This document shows, piece by piece, positions 55,068-64,000 of a stretch of 64,000 bases of DNA (position 1 is its first letter; each line of letters opens with the position of its first letter). Made by a program: the position numbers and the translations under genes. The notes under the pieces were generated by a model, which saw nothing but the letters and a program-made list of their open reading frames with translations, was not told the DNA's origin and did no database searches. Origin of the DNA: JBFHIJ01 sp963678775 (GTDB lineage Bacteria; Bacteroidota; Ignavibacteria; Kapaibacteriales; UBA2268); contig CAXXGR010000008.1 of the NCBI GenBank assembly GCA_963678775.2, positions 124,001 to 188,000 of the forward strand, given 5' to 3'.

Positions 55068-55188
55068 AAACGTCTTAATAATTTATCCAAATTAAAAAGA
55101 AAAACAAATACTGAAAAAAGTTTTTTGCCAATCTTAGTGCTATTTAATCAAAAACTTACATAAATAACTGTTAGTTTTTTTATTAAGC

Positions 55189-56232
55189 TTAGATTATGAG
55201 CATTGCGTCCCCATATGCAAGAAATCTGTAGTCATCTTTGATTGCTTGTTTGTAAGCTTTGAATATTAGCTCTTTTTCTCCAAATGCAGAAGCAACTAAC
55301 AAAGATGGTGAAGCAGGCGGATGGAAGTTCGTTAAAAATCTTGTTACGATTTTAAAATCGTAAGCAGGATATATAAATTTATCTGTCCAACCTTTGTTCG
55401 GTTTCACAGCACCGGTAGTCAATACAGATGCTTCTAAAGCTCTTGCTACAGATGTACCTATTGCATAGATATTCTTTTTAGCTTTTAGCGATTTATTTAT
55501 AGTTTCAGCCGATTTCATTGATATTTCGAAGTATTCGGAGTACATTCTGTGTTTAGTCAGGTCTTCTACTTCGATTTTTTCAAAAACTCCCTGCCCAATA
55601 TTTAAAATTACTCTAGCCACTCGTACGCCTTTGTCTTCCAAAGCTTGTATCATCTCTTCCGTAAAGTGCAAACCTGCAGTAGGAGGAGCTATAGAAGCTA
55701 ATTGAGTAGGATTAGCAAATACGCACTGGTAAGTTTCTTTATCTTTCTCTTCCGGCTCACGTTTAATATATTCGGGCAAAGGCATCTCCCCTATGCGCTC
55801 TATCACTTTGAATAGATTGCCTTCATAGCTAAACCGAACAGTCCTTCCACGAGAAGTTGTATTATCTATTACTTCGCAGTAAAATTTGCCATTATCAAAA
55901 TATATTTTATTGCCGATTCTAACTTTACGAGCCGGCTCTACAAGTACGTCCCAGATTCTTTCGTCAGATTTGAGTTCACGTAAAAGCATAACTTCAATTT
56001 TTGCATTTGTTTTTTCTTTCTTGCCGTAAAGTCTCGCCGGGAAAACTTTAGTTTCGTTCAAAACAATGCAGTCACCTTTTTGGAAATAATCTAGAATCTC
56101 AGAGAACTGTTTGTTTTCCATTTCTCCTGTTTCCCGATTAACCACCATCATCTTAGCAGAATCTCTAGGTTCTGCCGGATACTTAGCAATAGAATTTTTA
56201 GGGAGTATGTACTTAAATTCTGATAGTTTCAT
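55189..56232 (-). CDS. queA: S-adenosylmethionine:tRNA ribosyltransferase-isomerase QueA
   Basis: A 347-residue enzyme of queuosine synthesis that moves the ribosyl moiety of SAM onto preQ1 in tRNA. Family motifs are visible: N-terminal LPKNSIAKYPAEPRDSAKMM, GDCIVLNETKVFPARLYG, TAGLHFTEEM and TRFLTNFHPPASPSLLVASA. The length is standard. It is 122 bases downstream of htpG with a terminator between them. No other que gene is adjacent. Confidence 0.97.
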   Translation of the reverse strand: MKLSEFKYILPKNSIAKYPAEPRDSAKMMVVNRETGEMENKQFSEILDYFQKGDCIVLNETKVFPARLYGKKEKTNAKIEVMLLRELKSDERIWDVLVEPARKVRIGNKIYFDNGKFYCEVIDNTTSRGRTVRFSYEGNLFKVIERIGEMPLPEYIKREPEEKDKETYQCVFANPTQLASIAPPTAGLHFTEEMIQALEDKGVRVARVILNIGQGVFEKIEVEDLTKHRMYSEYFEISMKSAETINKSLKAKKNIYAIGTSVARALEASVLTTGAVKPNKGWTDKFIYPAYDFKIVTRFLTNFHPPASPSLLVASAFGEKELIFKAYKQAIKDDYRFLAYGDAMLII

Positions 56233-56292
56233 AGACTCTGCCCTTTTCGTAGTATATATTTAGATATTTTCTTGTCGGATATTAAAAAGTAT

Positions 56293-56328
56293 AACGAGTT
56301 CTCTAATTTTATAAATAGAGAACTCGTT
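56293..56328 (-). terminator. Terminator of htpG
   Basis: A 13-bp perfect inverted repeat (AACGAGTTCTCTA at 56293-56305, complement at 56316-56328) with a 10-base loop, 19 bases after the htpG stop; the tail on the minus strand is ATACTTTTT. Confidence 0.85.
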
Positions 56329-56346
56329 AGCGAGATGTGTTATATT

Positions 56347-58206
56347 TTACTTGGATGTAGCTTTTTCCATAAACTCTGTCATGCGTTTGACAAAATCTGT
56401 TGGCTTTTGTATATAGCCTTCAATCAGTAAAGCTCCCTGATAAAGTTGCTCTACACTTTCTTTAAGCACATCACTTTCTTTATTCTCATCTAACAGTGAG
56501 GATAAGTTTTTAATTAGCTTGTGAGAAGTATTGATTTCTAATATTCTCTTAGAGCCCTTAAACTGTTTATCTAACATCTGCATCATTTTTTCCATGTGAG
56601 CATCCATTCCGGCTTTGCCCACGATAAGAGTTACCGCCGAATCAACTAATCTCTGTGATTCAACTACGTCTTCCACCTCTTCGCCAAGCACTTCTTTGAA
56701 ATAATCTATAATTGAGTTAGATTTTGTTTCATCTAATTTATCTGCGTTATTTTCTTCTTTTTTGATATCAGCTTTTTCGATTGAAACTATTTGTTTACCA
56801 TCATATTCATTGATATATGGGATAGTAAATATGTCCGCAGGGTCTGTAAGTAAAATAACTTCTATTTTATTTTTCTTAAAATACTCAAGGTTCGGATTAG
56901 CTTCTACTGACTCTCGGGTATTACCGGATATATAATAAATTTTATTATCATTAGCTTCTGTCATCCTTGCGACATAGGAATTGAAGGAAGTCAATTCACC
57001 TGCTTCAGTTTGAGTAGATTCAAATCTTAAAAGCTCTACTATTCTGTCTTTGTTTGCAAAGTCAGCATTTACACCTGTTTTGAAAAGACTGCCGAAGTTA
57101 TTATAGAAAGTTTCATATTTTTCTTTGTCTTTATCAGCCCAGTCTTCTAATAAGCCTAAAACTTTACCTGTTAATATATTTTTTATTTTTGCCATAACAG
57201 GACTGTTTTGTGTAACTTCTCTGGATACATTAAGAGGTAAATCTTCAGTATCTACAACACCTTTTAGGAATTTCAAATAATCAGGTAAAAGGTTTTTTGC
57301 ATCATCCTGGATAAACACTTTACTGGAATACAGCTGCAAAGATTTATCTTGAGAAGCTTTAAATACGTCTGGTGGAGCTACTTTTGGAACAAATAACAGA
57401 GCTTTGAAGTTAATATTACCTTCTATATTCAAATGCAAGTGACCCAATGGCTCTTGATAATCATTAGAGATAAACTTATAAAAATCAGTTAACTCTTCTT
57501 CTTTGATGTCATCCTTGCGTTTATGCCAAAGAGCTGTCACTTTATTGACTTTCTCTTCGCCTACATATAACGGAAAATCAACAAAATTAGAGTACTTTTG
57601 TAGAATATCCTTAATCCTGTAATCGCTGGCTAAATCTTTATATTCATCTTTCAATTTGAACGATATTTTAGTGCCTCTGGTTTCTTTTTCAATTTCTTCA
57701 ATGTTGAATGTATCTTGTCCGGAAGAAATCCATCTATAAGCCGGGGCATCTTTTTCAGCATATTTAGTTTCTACTGTCACTTCATCAGTTACCATGAACA
57801 AAGAATAAAAACCTACCCCAAACTGGCCAATCATATTAGCATCTAAGGTTTGCTGGTTTTCCTTCATTTGTCTGATAAATTCCATGGTACCGGAGCTGGC
57901 GATAGTGCCAAGCTTGCCTGTCAAATCTTCTTTAGTCATTCCTATGCCGGTATCTTCTATAGATAACTCCTGAGTGTCGGAGTTGACGCTAATTTTGATA
58001 CTTAGTTCAGCATCCGGATTATTAATATCCGAATTGGTAAGTTTTAGAAATCTAACTTTATTAAGAGCATCAGAAGAGTTAGAAACCAGCTCTCGTAGGA
58101 ATATTTCCGGATTTGTGTAAAGTGAATGGATAATCAATTGCAGCAACTGCTTCATTTCTGCCTTAAATTCGAATTTTTCTGCTGCCATGCTTTTATTCTG
58201 TTCCAT
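56347..58206 (-). CDS. htpG: Molecular chaperone HtpG (Hsp90)
   Basis: A 619-residue Hsp90 of normal bacterial length. The N-terminal ATPase domain has ELVSNSSDALNKVRFL, DTGIGMTKEDL and GQFGVGFYSLFMV. The middle domain has PLNVSREVTQNSPVM, and the C-terminal dimerisation part is present. It folds client proteins in the cytoplasm in an ATP cycle. It diverges from dacB (217 bases apart) and is followed by a clear terminator, so it is probably monocistronic. Confidence 0.98.
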   Translation of the reverse strand: MEQNKSMAAEKFEFKAEMKQLLQLIIHSLYTNPEIFLRELVSNSSDALNKVRFLKLTNSDINNPDAELSIKISVNSDTQELSIEDTGIGMTKEDLTGKLGTIASSGTMEFIRQMKENQQTLDANMIGQFGVGFYSLFMVTDEVTVETKYAEKDAPAYRWISSGQDTFNIEEIEKETRGTKISFKLKDEYKDLASDYRIKDILQKYSNFVDFPLYVGEEKVNKVTALWHKRKDDIKEEELTDFYKFISNDYQEPLGHLHLNIEGNINFKALLFVPKVAPPDVFKASQDKSLQLYSSKVFIQDDAKNLLPDYLKFLKGVVDTEDLPLNVSREVTQNSPVMAKIKNILTGKVLGLLEDWADKDKEKYETFYNNFGSLFKTGVNADFANKDRIVELLRFESTQTEAGELTSFNSYVARMTEANDNKIYYISGNTRESVEANPNLEYFKKNKIEVILLTDPADIFTIPYINEYDGKQIVSIEKADIKKEENNADKLDETKSNSIIDYFKEVLGEEVEDVVESQRLVDSAVTLIVGKAGMDAHMEKMMQMLDKQFKGSKRILEINTSHKLIKNLSSLLDENKESDVLKESVEQLYQGALLIEGYIQKPTDFVKRMTEFMEKATSK

Positions 58207-58422
58207 CTCGTAATACCATCATAAATGTTAAACAAAACAAGAAATTCCAATAAATTGACGAAAAAATATTACAGCTATTGAAAATTTGTTATCTTATACA
58301 GCTGATAATTTGGTTCGTTTTTTATCTTAGTATTCTTTTCTCAAATGCGTAATTTGTCAAAGGTACAAAGATAAAAAATTGTCACGATTATTTAAATTAA
58401 TATATTTTATTCGTATAGACTC

Positions 58423-59955
58423 ATGCACTTTTTAAGACTATCAATATCAATTATTATAGCACTTTTCCTGAGCTTTCCATTGCATGCTCAAGACAGCACC
58501 TCTACGCTTGACACGATTAATAAAATTATAGTGCCAAAGATTAACAAAACTGATGAACTTAAAGAAGATTTACATGCTATCTTAGATAACCCCGATTTTG
58601 CTAATGCTATAGTCGGCGTTTGCGTCCAATCTATCAAAACAGGCGAATATCTTTACAAGCACAATTACACCAAAAACTTTACGCCTGCTTCTACTTTAAA
58701 AATCTTTACTACCGGCACCGGACTTGAATATCTTGGGCCTGATTTTAAGTTTTCTACCAAGGTATATCTTGATGGAGTTACATCTGATAATGGTGAATTC
58801 CTAGGCAATATTATCATTCAAGGCAATGCCGACCCAAGTCTTTCTACTACTTATGGGATAAATCCTCAGTTAGTCTTAGAGTCTTGGGCAGATATACTGG
58901 ATTCTCTCAATATTACTTCCATTAGAGGCAACATCCTAGGAGATGCAAATTATTTAGACGAGATTCATTACGCCCCGGGTTGGGCATGGGATGATTTATC
59001 TAATGATTACTCAGCTCAGATAAGTAGTTTGTCCTATAATGACAATGTCATTGATATAAAAGTAACTCAGGGAGATACTATTGGTTCACCTGCTATGCTT
59101 TCTGTATACCCGGAAAACAACTATGTCAGAGTGATAAATTACATTACTACTACTGATAATAAAGTCCCTGAAGACGTGATGGTTTTTAAAGAACCAAATT
59201 CAAATATTATTGAGCTGTACGGTGCTATTAACTATGACTCTTTAGGCACACATGTGTTGCATAAAATTGTTACTATTGATAATCCTGTTCTGTTTTTTCT
59301 AAATCAATTTCAGCTTGCCTTAAAGAAGAAAAATATTAGATTTAGAGGCGCTTTGCTAAACGTGAATAACTGGAATGAAAAATTAGATTATTCCAATATG
59401 AGATTAATAGCCACACATCTGTCCCCCGAACTTAAAGATATTATTAAAATTATTAATAAGAAGAGCTCTAACATAAATGCCGAAATTCTTTTAAAAAGCA
59501 TTGGTAGAGAATTTCGTGGGTATGGTAGCACTTCTAACGGTATAGATTGCATGCAGGATTTCTTGAAAAAGAAAGGCGTTTCAGTTTCTAATAGTTCAAT
59601 AGTAGATGGTTCCGGACTTTCGCGAATGAATCTGATTTCGCCTAGATACCTTGTCAATTACTTAGTGGCTATGTACAGATCTAAGCACAGAGATAACTTT
59701 CTTGCTTCGCTTGCCGAGCCTAATAAAGATGGAACTTTGGCGAACAGACTTAAAATGACTTTAGCTGAAAAAAAAGTAAAAGCAAAGACAGGCTCTATGA
59801 ATCACATTGCTAACATCGCCGGATACGTAATTACAAGAGATAATGAGGAGTTAGCTTTTGCTATTATGATTAATAATTATACTGTACCACATAGCTTAGC
59901 GGAGAATCTTCAGGATTTAATACTAATGAGATTAGCCGGCTTTTCGAGAAAATAA
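58423..59955 (+). CDS. dacB: D-alanyl-D-alanine carboxypeptidase/endopeptidase (DacB, PBP4 type, class C)
   Basis: A 510-residue penicillin-binding protein with signal peptide MHFLRLSISIIIALFLSFPL and HAQ. The three active-site motifs are intact: SxxK at Ser90/Lys93 (TPASTLKIF), SxN at Ser348-Asn350 (KKSSNINAE) and KTG at 455-457 (KAKTGSMNHI). There is a large insertion between the first two, as in PBP4. It trims pentapeptides or cleaves cross-links in the periplasm. Divergent from htpG. A hairpin at 59992-60021 follows. Confidence 0.95.
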   Translation: MHFLRLSISIIIALFLSFPLHAQDSTSTLDTINKIIVPKINKTDELKEDLHAILDNPDFANAIVGVCVQSIKTGEYLYKHNYTKNFTPASTLKIFTTGTGLEYLGPDFKFSTKVYLDGVTSDNGEFLGNIIIQGNADPSLSTTYGINPQLVLESWADILDSLNITSIRGNILGDANYLDEIHYAPGWAWDDLSNDYSAQISSLSYNDNVIDIKVTQGDTIGSPAMLSVYPENNYVRVINYITTTDNKVPEDVMVFKEPNSNIIELYGAINYDSLGTHVLHKIVTIDNPVLFFLNQFQLALKKKNIRFRGALLNVNNWNEKLDYSNMRLIATHLSPELKDIIKIINKKSSNINAEILLKSIGREFRGYGSTSNGIDCMQDFLKKKGVSVSNSSIVDGSGLSRMNLISPRYLVNYLVAMYRSKHRDNFLASLAEPNKDGTLANRLKMTLAEKKVKAKTGSMNHIANIAGYVITRDNEELAFAIMINNYTVPHSLAENLQDLILMRLAGFSRK

Positions 59956-59991
59956 TATTTTTTTATGCATCAAATATAGCAGCCGTTTCAC

Positions 59992-60021
59992 TATAAGTCC
60001 CCTTTTTCAAGAGGACTTATA
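59992..60021. terminator. Hairpin between convergent dacB and acuI-like genes
   Basis: TATAAGTCC (59992-60000) pairs with GGACTTATA (60013-60021) over 9 bp with a 12-base loop. It could stop both transcripts, but neither side has a long T run (plus strand: CAAATTATTTTT). Confidence 0.6.
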
Positions 60022-60072
60022 CAAATTATTTTTAGGAGTTTGAAGATTCTATAAATTTAATATTTCTTTACT

Positions 60073-61071
60073 CTACTTCCACAAATCAACCACTACTCTG
60101 CCTTTTTGTCCGCCTTTAAGTATAGTATCTATTTCATCACTAAGCTCTGCGAGTCCAACTTCTTTAATCATGAAGTTTAAATCTACTTTCCAATCTTCTG
60201 ATAAATGCATCCATATCACTCTTCTTATATCCATTGGAGTTGAAGCAGAAGCAATACCTTGCACTGTTATGCTACGCAGCAAGAAAGGCAGCACTGTGAT
60301 ATTCAAATCGTTAGATTCGACGTTCCCCATTACTGTTACGCAACCTCTTTGCTTTGTAGAGCGGATAACTGTGGAAAGCGTTTTACCACCAACTGTATCG
60401 ATAGCACCATGCCATCTTGCTGACAGTAGAGGTCGAGCAGTATCGTCATAGACTTCACTTCTGTCTATAATCTCAGGATTGCCAAGTAGTGAGAAGAATG
60501 CGTCGTCTTTTTTGCCTGTAGAAGCTATTACTTTGTAGCCCAATTTGGAAAGTATAGCAACACTAATGCTGCCGACTCCGCCGGAAGCACCTGTTACAAG
60601 CACAGTGTCGCCGGGCATCACATTGTTCCTCTCTAGCTCATAGACACTGACTCCTGCTGTAAAACCGGCTGTGCCATACATCATAGCTTCTTTCAGAGAT
60701 AAGCCGGCAGGTCTTGGGACAATCCATTCAGCAGGAACATTGATAAATTGTCCAAAGCCTCCATAAGTATTCATACCTAAGTCTTGCCCTGTGACTATTA
60801 CTTCGTCTCCCGGTTTCCATAAATCAGAGTTAGATTCTTCTACAATACCCGCAGCGTCAATACCGGGCTGAAAAGGAAAATTTCTGGTTATACCTTTATG
60901 GCCTGAGGCTGAAAGAGCATCTTTGTAATTAAGAGAAGAATATAAGACTCTGATTAGAACACCATTCTGTGGAAGGTCTTTTGTTTCCAAAGTCTCTACT
61001 TTCCTTTCAAACTTTTTTTCTTCGATTTCTCTTACGAACATTGCTTTGTATTCAATATTTCTCATCTTCAT
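60073..61071 (-). CDS. acuI: AcuI/YhdH-family acrylyl-CoA reductase (quinone-oxidoreductase-like MDR)
   Basis: A 332-residue medium-chain dehydrogenase/reductase. The N-terminal catalytic half has SSLNYKDALSASGHKG and NFPFQPGIDAAGIVEE, and the NADP-binding half has the glycine-rich VLVTGASGGVGSISVAIL. AcuI/YhdH enzymes reduce acrylyl-CoA to propionyl-CoA with NADPH. This fits an organism with methylmalonyl-CoA mutase in the same window, although the two genes are not adjacent. No zinc ligands are seen, as expected for this branch. It diverges from the 3-hydroxyacyl-CoA dehydrogenase gene. The exact substrate is inferred from the family. Confidence 0.85.
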   Translation of the reverse strand: MKMRNIEYKAMFVREIEEKKFERKVETLETKDLPQNGVLIRVLYSSLNYKDALSASGHKGITRNFPFQPGIDAAGIVEESNSDLWKPGDEVIVTGQDLGMNTYGGFGQFINVPAEWIVPRPAGLSLKEAMMYGTAGFTAGVSVYELERNNVMPGDTVLVTGASGGVGSISVAILSKLGYKVIASTGKKDDAFFSLLGNPEIIDRSEVYDDTARPLLSARWHGAIDTVGGKTLSTVIRSTKQRGCVTVMGNVESNDLNITVLPFLLRSITVQGIASASTPMDIRRVIWMHLSEDWKVDLNFMIKEVGLAELSDEIDTILKGGQKGRVVVDLWK

Positions 61072-61195
61072 TCCTCATATATTAAATAAATATATTATTA
61101 ATTCGACATAATAATAATTTTGAGTGGATTACTCAATCCTCAAAATACAAATTAGCAATTTTTATTCTAAAAATACAGATACAGGAGTTTTAAAA

Positions 61196-62095
61196 ATGAC
61201 ACTAAACAAAGTAATGGTAGTTGGTGCCGGCACAATGGGAAACGGAATTGCACATACATTTGCTCAATACGGCTTTGATGTTGTAATGTTCGACATTGCT
61301 GAAGACGCTTTAAAGAAAGCACTTGTTGTAATCGAAAAGAACCTAAACAGACAACTAAAAAAAGGAATAATCACTACAGATGATTTACCTGCTATCTTGC
61401 ATAGAATCCAAATTTCTACTGATTTAAATGATGGAAAAGATGCTGACTTAGTAATTGAAGCCGCTACTGAAAATAAAGAAATAAAATTTGAGCTGTTTAG
61501 AAAATTGGATAAGTTAGTAAAGCCTGAAGCTATTTTGGCAAGTAATACTTCAACTATATCCATCACTGAGATAGCAGCACAAACTAAAAGACCTGACAAG
61601 GTGATTGGTATGCACTTCATGAATCCGGTACCTATGATGAAACTAGTAGAAATAATTAGAGGAATTTCTACAGATGATAAAGTATACAGAGCTGTAGTAG
61701 ATACTTCTATCACTATGCATAAAGTACCCGTAACTGCAAATGATTACCCCGGTTTTATTGCGAATAGAATATTAATGCCATTTATTAATGAAGCAGTCTT
61801 CTCTCTTATGGAAAATGTAGGGACTGTAGATGGCATTGACGAAGTAGCGAAGCTTGGTTTTGCTCACCCGATGGGACCTTTACTATTAGCTGATTTGATT
61901 GGTTTAGATACGACTTTATCTATTATGGAAGTTTTGCATAATGATTTAGGAGATAGCAAATATAGACCGGCTCCTTTGCTTAGAAAATTAGTTAACGCAG
62001 GGCATTACGGAAGAAAATCAGGCAGAGGATTTTATGATTATTCAGGCGAGACTCCTTACCCGGTAGATTTTTCATTCAAAGCAAATCTGAAATAA
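61196..62095 (+). CDS. 3-hydroxybutyryl-CoA (3-hydroxyacyl-CoA) dehydrogenase
   Basis: A 299-residue NAD-dependent enzyme from ATG 61196, which has AGGAG at 61183-61187; an in-frame start at 61124 is less likely. The Rossmann motif is VVGAGTMGNGIAHTFAQYG, and the catalytic His is in GMHFMNPVPMMKLVEII with the Asn of ANRILMPF. The C-terminal domain closes with GRKSGRGFYDY. It oxidises 3-hydroxyacyl-CoA to 3-ketoacyl-CoA or works in reverse in butyrate-type metabolism. A TAnnTTTG box (TAATTTTG, 61115-61122) without a good upstream box is a weak promoter candidate. Confidence 0.95.
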   Translation: MTLNKVMVVGAGTMGNGIAHTFAQYGFDVVMFDIAEDALKKALVVIEKNLNRQLKKGIITTDDLPAILHRIQISTDLNDGKDADLVIEAATENKEIKFELFRKLDKLVKPEAILASNTSTISITEIAAQTKRPDKVIGMHFMNPVPMMKLVEIIRGISTDDKVYRAVVDTSITMHKVPVTANDYPGFIANRILMPFINEAVFSLMENVGTVDGIDEVAKLGFAHPMGPLLLADLIGLDTTLSIMEVLHNDLGDSKYRPAPLLRKLVNAGHYGRKSGRGFYDYSGETPYPVDFSFKANLK

Positions 62096-62166
62096 TAAAA
62101 TAAAATTTTACATTTATATAAGCGTTTATTTTAATAATATAAACAGTTCATTTAGGAGACAATAGA

Positions 62167-62859
62167 ATGACTTACTCAAATTTCGACTCGGACAATAAAC
62201 ACGTGCTTTCGGCATATCAGGCAGAAACAAATGGCGAATACCTTAAAGCAATAGAATTCTATAAAGAAGCCCTTAAAGATAATCCTGATTTGGGAATAGT
62301 CTACAAACATATAGGTAATGTCTACTATAGATTGGGTCTGTTAGATCAGAGCGTTCAGTTTTTAAAACAAGCTATCGAAAAACTACCTGATTTCCCTACT
62401 GCCAGATACGATTTGGCATTGGCATACTATAGAATGGGCAAAATCAAAGTAGCTATCTCAGAATTAGAAACAGTTTTAGAGATGGATTCTGAATTCCTCA
62501 TGGCTGATTATTGGCTTGGAATTATGAATTACCACTGTGGTGATTTGCATAAAGCCAGAACACATTACAAATCAGTTGTAGATAAAGCACCTGAATTCAC
62601 AATAGCCTTTTTCCACTTAGGTGTAACAGATTTGCGTTTAGGATTCTACGAAGAAGCTGCTAAAAGTTTGGAAAAAATGATACTAAAAAATCCTGACAGC
62701 CCTTCTGCTTATGCTTTATTGGGCGATGCCTATATGAACTTAGGTAAAAATTATGATGCCAGAGTATCATACAAAAAAGCTTTAGACCTTGACCCGGATG
62801 ATGTAAAAGCTAAAAACGGGTTAGCATTTATTGAAGACTTTAAAGGTGTAAATTTCTAA
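62167..62859 (+). CDS. Cytoplasmic TPR-repeat protein
   Basis: A 230-residue protein without signal peptide, made of about six tetratricopeptide repeats (examples: LKAIEFYKEALKDNPDLGIV, LDQSVQFLKQAIEKLPDFPT, YDARVSYKKALDLDPDDVKA). It would be a protein-protein adaptor; no enzymatic domain is present. Its start follows TTTAGGAGACAATAG, with AGGAG at a good distance. It sits 71 bases after the dehydrogenase gene with no visible terminator, so co-transcription is possible. Confidence 0.88.
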   Translation: MTYSNFDSDNKHVLSAYQAETNGEYLKAIEFYKEALKDNPDLGIVYKHIGNVYYRLGLLDQSVQFLKQAIEKLPDFPTARYDLALAYYRMGKIKVAISELETVLEMDSEFLMADYWLGIMNYHCGDLHKARTHYKSVVDKAPEFTIAFFHLGVTDLRLGFYEEAAKSLEKMILKNPDSPSAYALLGDAYMNLGKNYDARVSYKKALDLDPDDVKAKNGLAFIEDFKGVNF

Positions 62860-63248
62860 TACTTTGATATTATATTTTGGGACTGCCTTTGAAAAGATTT
62901 ATGATTTATTTCCTATAACATCCTTGCTCAATTCATAAGGCAGTCTCATTTTTTTTACTTAGTGATTTGCAAATCAAAATATTCCTATTCTAATCTCTTC
63001 TGATAAACAAACCAAGTACATATAGATACTGTTGAAAATTATTATGTGGTATTGAAATCAAATAATTTGTCAGCCTAATGTTAAAAATTCGACTACTGTA
63101 AATATAGTTTCTTTTTGCATAATCACATATTTGCTAAATGCTTTATTTTTAGTAAGTTCAAAATATTACCGAACACTATTCGATATTTTATGTAACTCTT
63201 AACTTATTCCAACGTATTAGCACTGTTTTTATAATCAAAGGGTCAAAC
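62860..63248. other. Non-coding region between TPR gene and outer-membrane barrel
   Basis: 389 bases. After the hairpin at 62881-62953 the rest is AT-rich; I see no gene, repeat or clear promoter match, though a promoter for the barrel gene must lie here. GGG of 'aaagggtcaaac' is the only purine-rich stretch before its ATG. Confidence 0.5.
62881..62953 (+). terminator. Long-loop hairpin with T run after the TPR gene
   Basis: GACTGCCTT (62881-62889) pairs with AAGGCAGTC (62937-62945), followed by CA and an eight-base T run. The loop of 47 bases can be shortened by TATGA/TCATA pairing. It acts most likely as a terminator, 22 bases after the stop; a structured 3' RNA is possible. Confidence 0.6.
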
Positions 63249-63995
63249 ATGAAAAATCTTCTTATCTTAGTAGCATTGTTAATTATAGGTACAATTAACT
63301 TGCTTGCTCAAAAACAAGTAAATAATGATGCTGCCTCTAAAGATCAATACTATCCAGTTGCTTTCAATATTAGTTTCCTTGCCGGAATGCCGCAAGGCGA
63401 ATTTGAAGATAATAATAACAAAACAGGATTTGGTATAGGTGCTGATTTGTTTTATAACGTAGAAAACACTCCGATTTATATTGGAGGCAAGTTCGGTTTT
63501 ATGAGTTTCGCTTCTGAAACTGATGAAAGACCTTGGAGTACTACCATCCCTGATTTGCGAGTAGATGTAACAACTGATTATCAAATGTATAATATGGATT
63601 TTGGAATCAAACTAATGCCCGACTGGGGGCCAATTCGTCCTTATGTAGAAATGATGGCAGGTTTCAATAATCTTTCTACTACAACCACTGTTGAAGACAT
63701 AAACAGTAATAATGAAGATAACAATATTGCATCATCAGACGATAAATCAGATTGGACTTATAACTATGGTGTTGGTGGCGGTATCGCATTTAATGTTTAT
63801 AGAGGTCAGTTAGAAGATAATTCCAGATTTTGGGAATTGCTGATAGATTTGAATGCAAACTATTTATTAGGGGGCACAGCACAGTACATAGTACCTAAAT
63901 CTAAGCAAGTAAGCGATGGCACAGTATCATACGAAGAAGCAACTTCAAAAACTGATTTGCTTGCTATTCGTATGGGGGTTACTTTTAGATTCTAA
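63249..63995 (+). CDS. Outer-membrane beta-barrel protein
   Basis: A 248-residue protein with signal peptide MKNLLILVALLIIGTINLLAQ. The mature part alternates hydrophobic and polar residues (FNISFLAGMPQGEF, IYIGGKFGFMSF, PYVEMMAGFNNLS) and ends with LLAIRMGVTFRF, whose terminal Phe is the classic barrel assembly signal. It has the same plan as the protein at 1780-2520, including a YGVGGGI segment in the second half (YGIGGGI there). Function unknown; the gene ends five bases before the window edge. Confidence 0.82.
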   Translation: MKNLLILVALLIIGTINLLAQKQVNNDAASKDQYYPVAFNISFLAGMPQGEFEDNNNKTGFGIGADLFYNVENTPIYIGGKFGFMSFASETDERPWSTTIPDLRVDVTTDYQMYNMDFGIKLMPDWGPIRPYVEMMAGFNNLSTTTTVEDINSNNEDNNIASSDDKSDWTYNYGVGGGIAFNVYRGQLEDNSRFWELLIDLNANYLLGGTAQYIVPKSKQVSDGTVSYEEATSKTDLLAIRMGVTFRF

Positions 63996-64000
63996 CAGGA

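Noticed and set aside
55014..55188. Cobalamin riboswitch before the B12-dependent mutase genes
   Set aside because: The region is short and shows none of the B12-box-like conserved sequence that I could recognise; only a simple hairpin is present.

Overview
The window is a stretch of bacterial chromosome, AT-rich, densely coded, with about 42 protein genes and two tRNA genes. Several features point to the Bacteroidota/Chlorobiota (FCB) side of the tree. One long secreted protein (32978-37846) ends in a type IX secretion sorting domain. Methylmalonyl-CoA mutase is made of two subunits. A short HYC/CC/PP Cys-His protein and collagen-like lipoproteins of this type are common there. Three promoters match the Bacteroidota consensus (TTTG, about 19 bases, TAnnTTTG) well; the best one drives the tRNA-Ser pair. 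The fused E2-E1 2-oxoglutarate dehydrogenase at the left edge suggests an Ignavibacteria- or Kapaibacteria-like lineage rather than a classical Bacteroides or Flavobacterium, but that placement is inference.

Layout. 1-3773: the edge-truncated fused 2-oxoglutarate dehydrogenase, an outer-membrane barrel, then rimM-trmD. 3846-8406: a PDZ/membrane/GAF/PP2C phosphatase, an AlkD-like DNA repair protein, and a small metal-related pair (HYC_CC_PP protein plus HMA protein). 8433-8787: terminators, two identical tRNA-Ser(UGA) genes and their promoter. 8870-13601: an atypical SDR, then ftsQ-ftsA-ftsZ behind a promoter and a possibly structured leader. 13701-18753, minus strand: WG-repeat protein, SRPBCC protein, MlaF-like ATPase, TPR protein, murQ and a lipoprotein. 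19042-23297, plus strand: tatC, polyprenyl synthase, a Bax-inhibitor-1 protein and an acidic TPR protein with an exact internal DNA repeat. 23300-30226, minus strand: a likely operon of DUF2279 protein, glycosyltransferase, a giant acyl-CoA dehydratase activase and a small membrane protein. 30341-32900: rodZ, kdsD and a HIT protein. 32978-39594: the T9SS cargo and a frameshifted SDR/epimerase gene. 39970-49203: a signalling block of CheB, a hybrid histidine kinase with Hpt, and a chemoreceptor-like protein with about 19 HAMP-like units. 49372-58206, minus strand: glycosyltransferase, mutB, mutA, queA, htpG. 58423-63995: dacB, an AcuI/YhdH reductase, 3-hydroxyacyl-CoA dehydrogenase, a TPR protein and a second outer-membrane barrel.

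Themes. Most genes are housekeeping: division, envelope, tRNA modification, and acyl-CoA/propionyl-CoA and TCA metabolism. There are no insertion sequences, phage genes or CRISPR arrays. The parts most worth a second look are the signalling block, which has CheB and a receptor but no CheA, CheW or CheR; the 424-bp near-identical repeat inside the receptor gene; the single-base frameshift at about 38594-38598; and the leader upstream of ftsQ.
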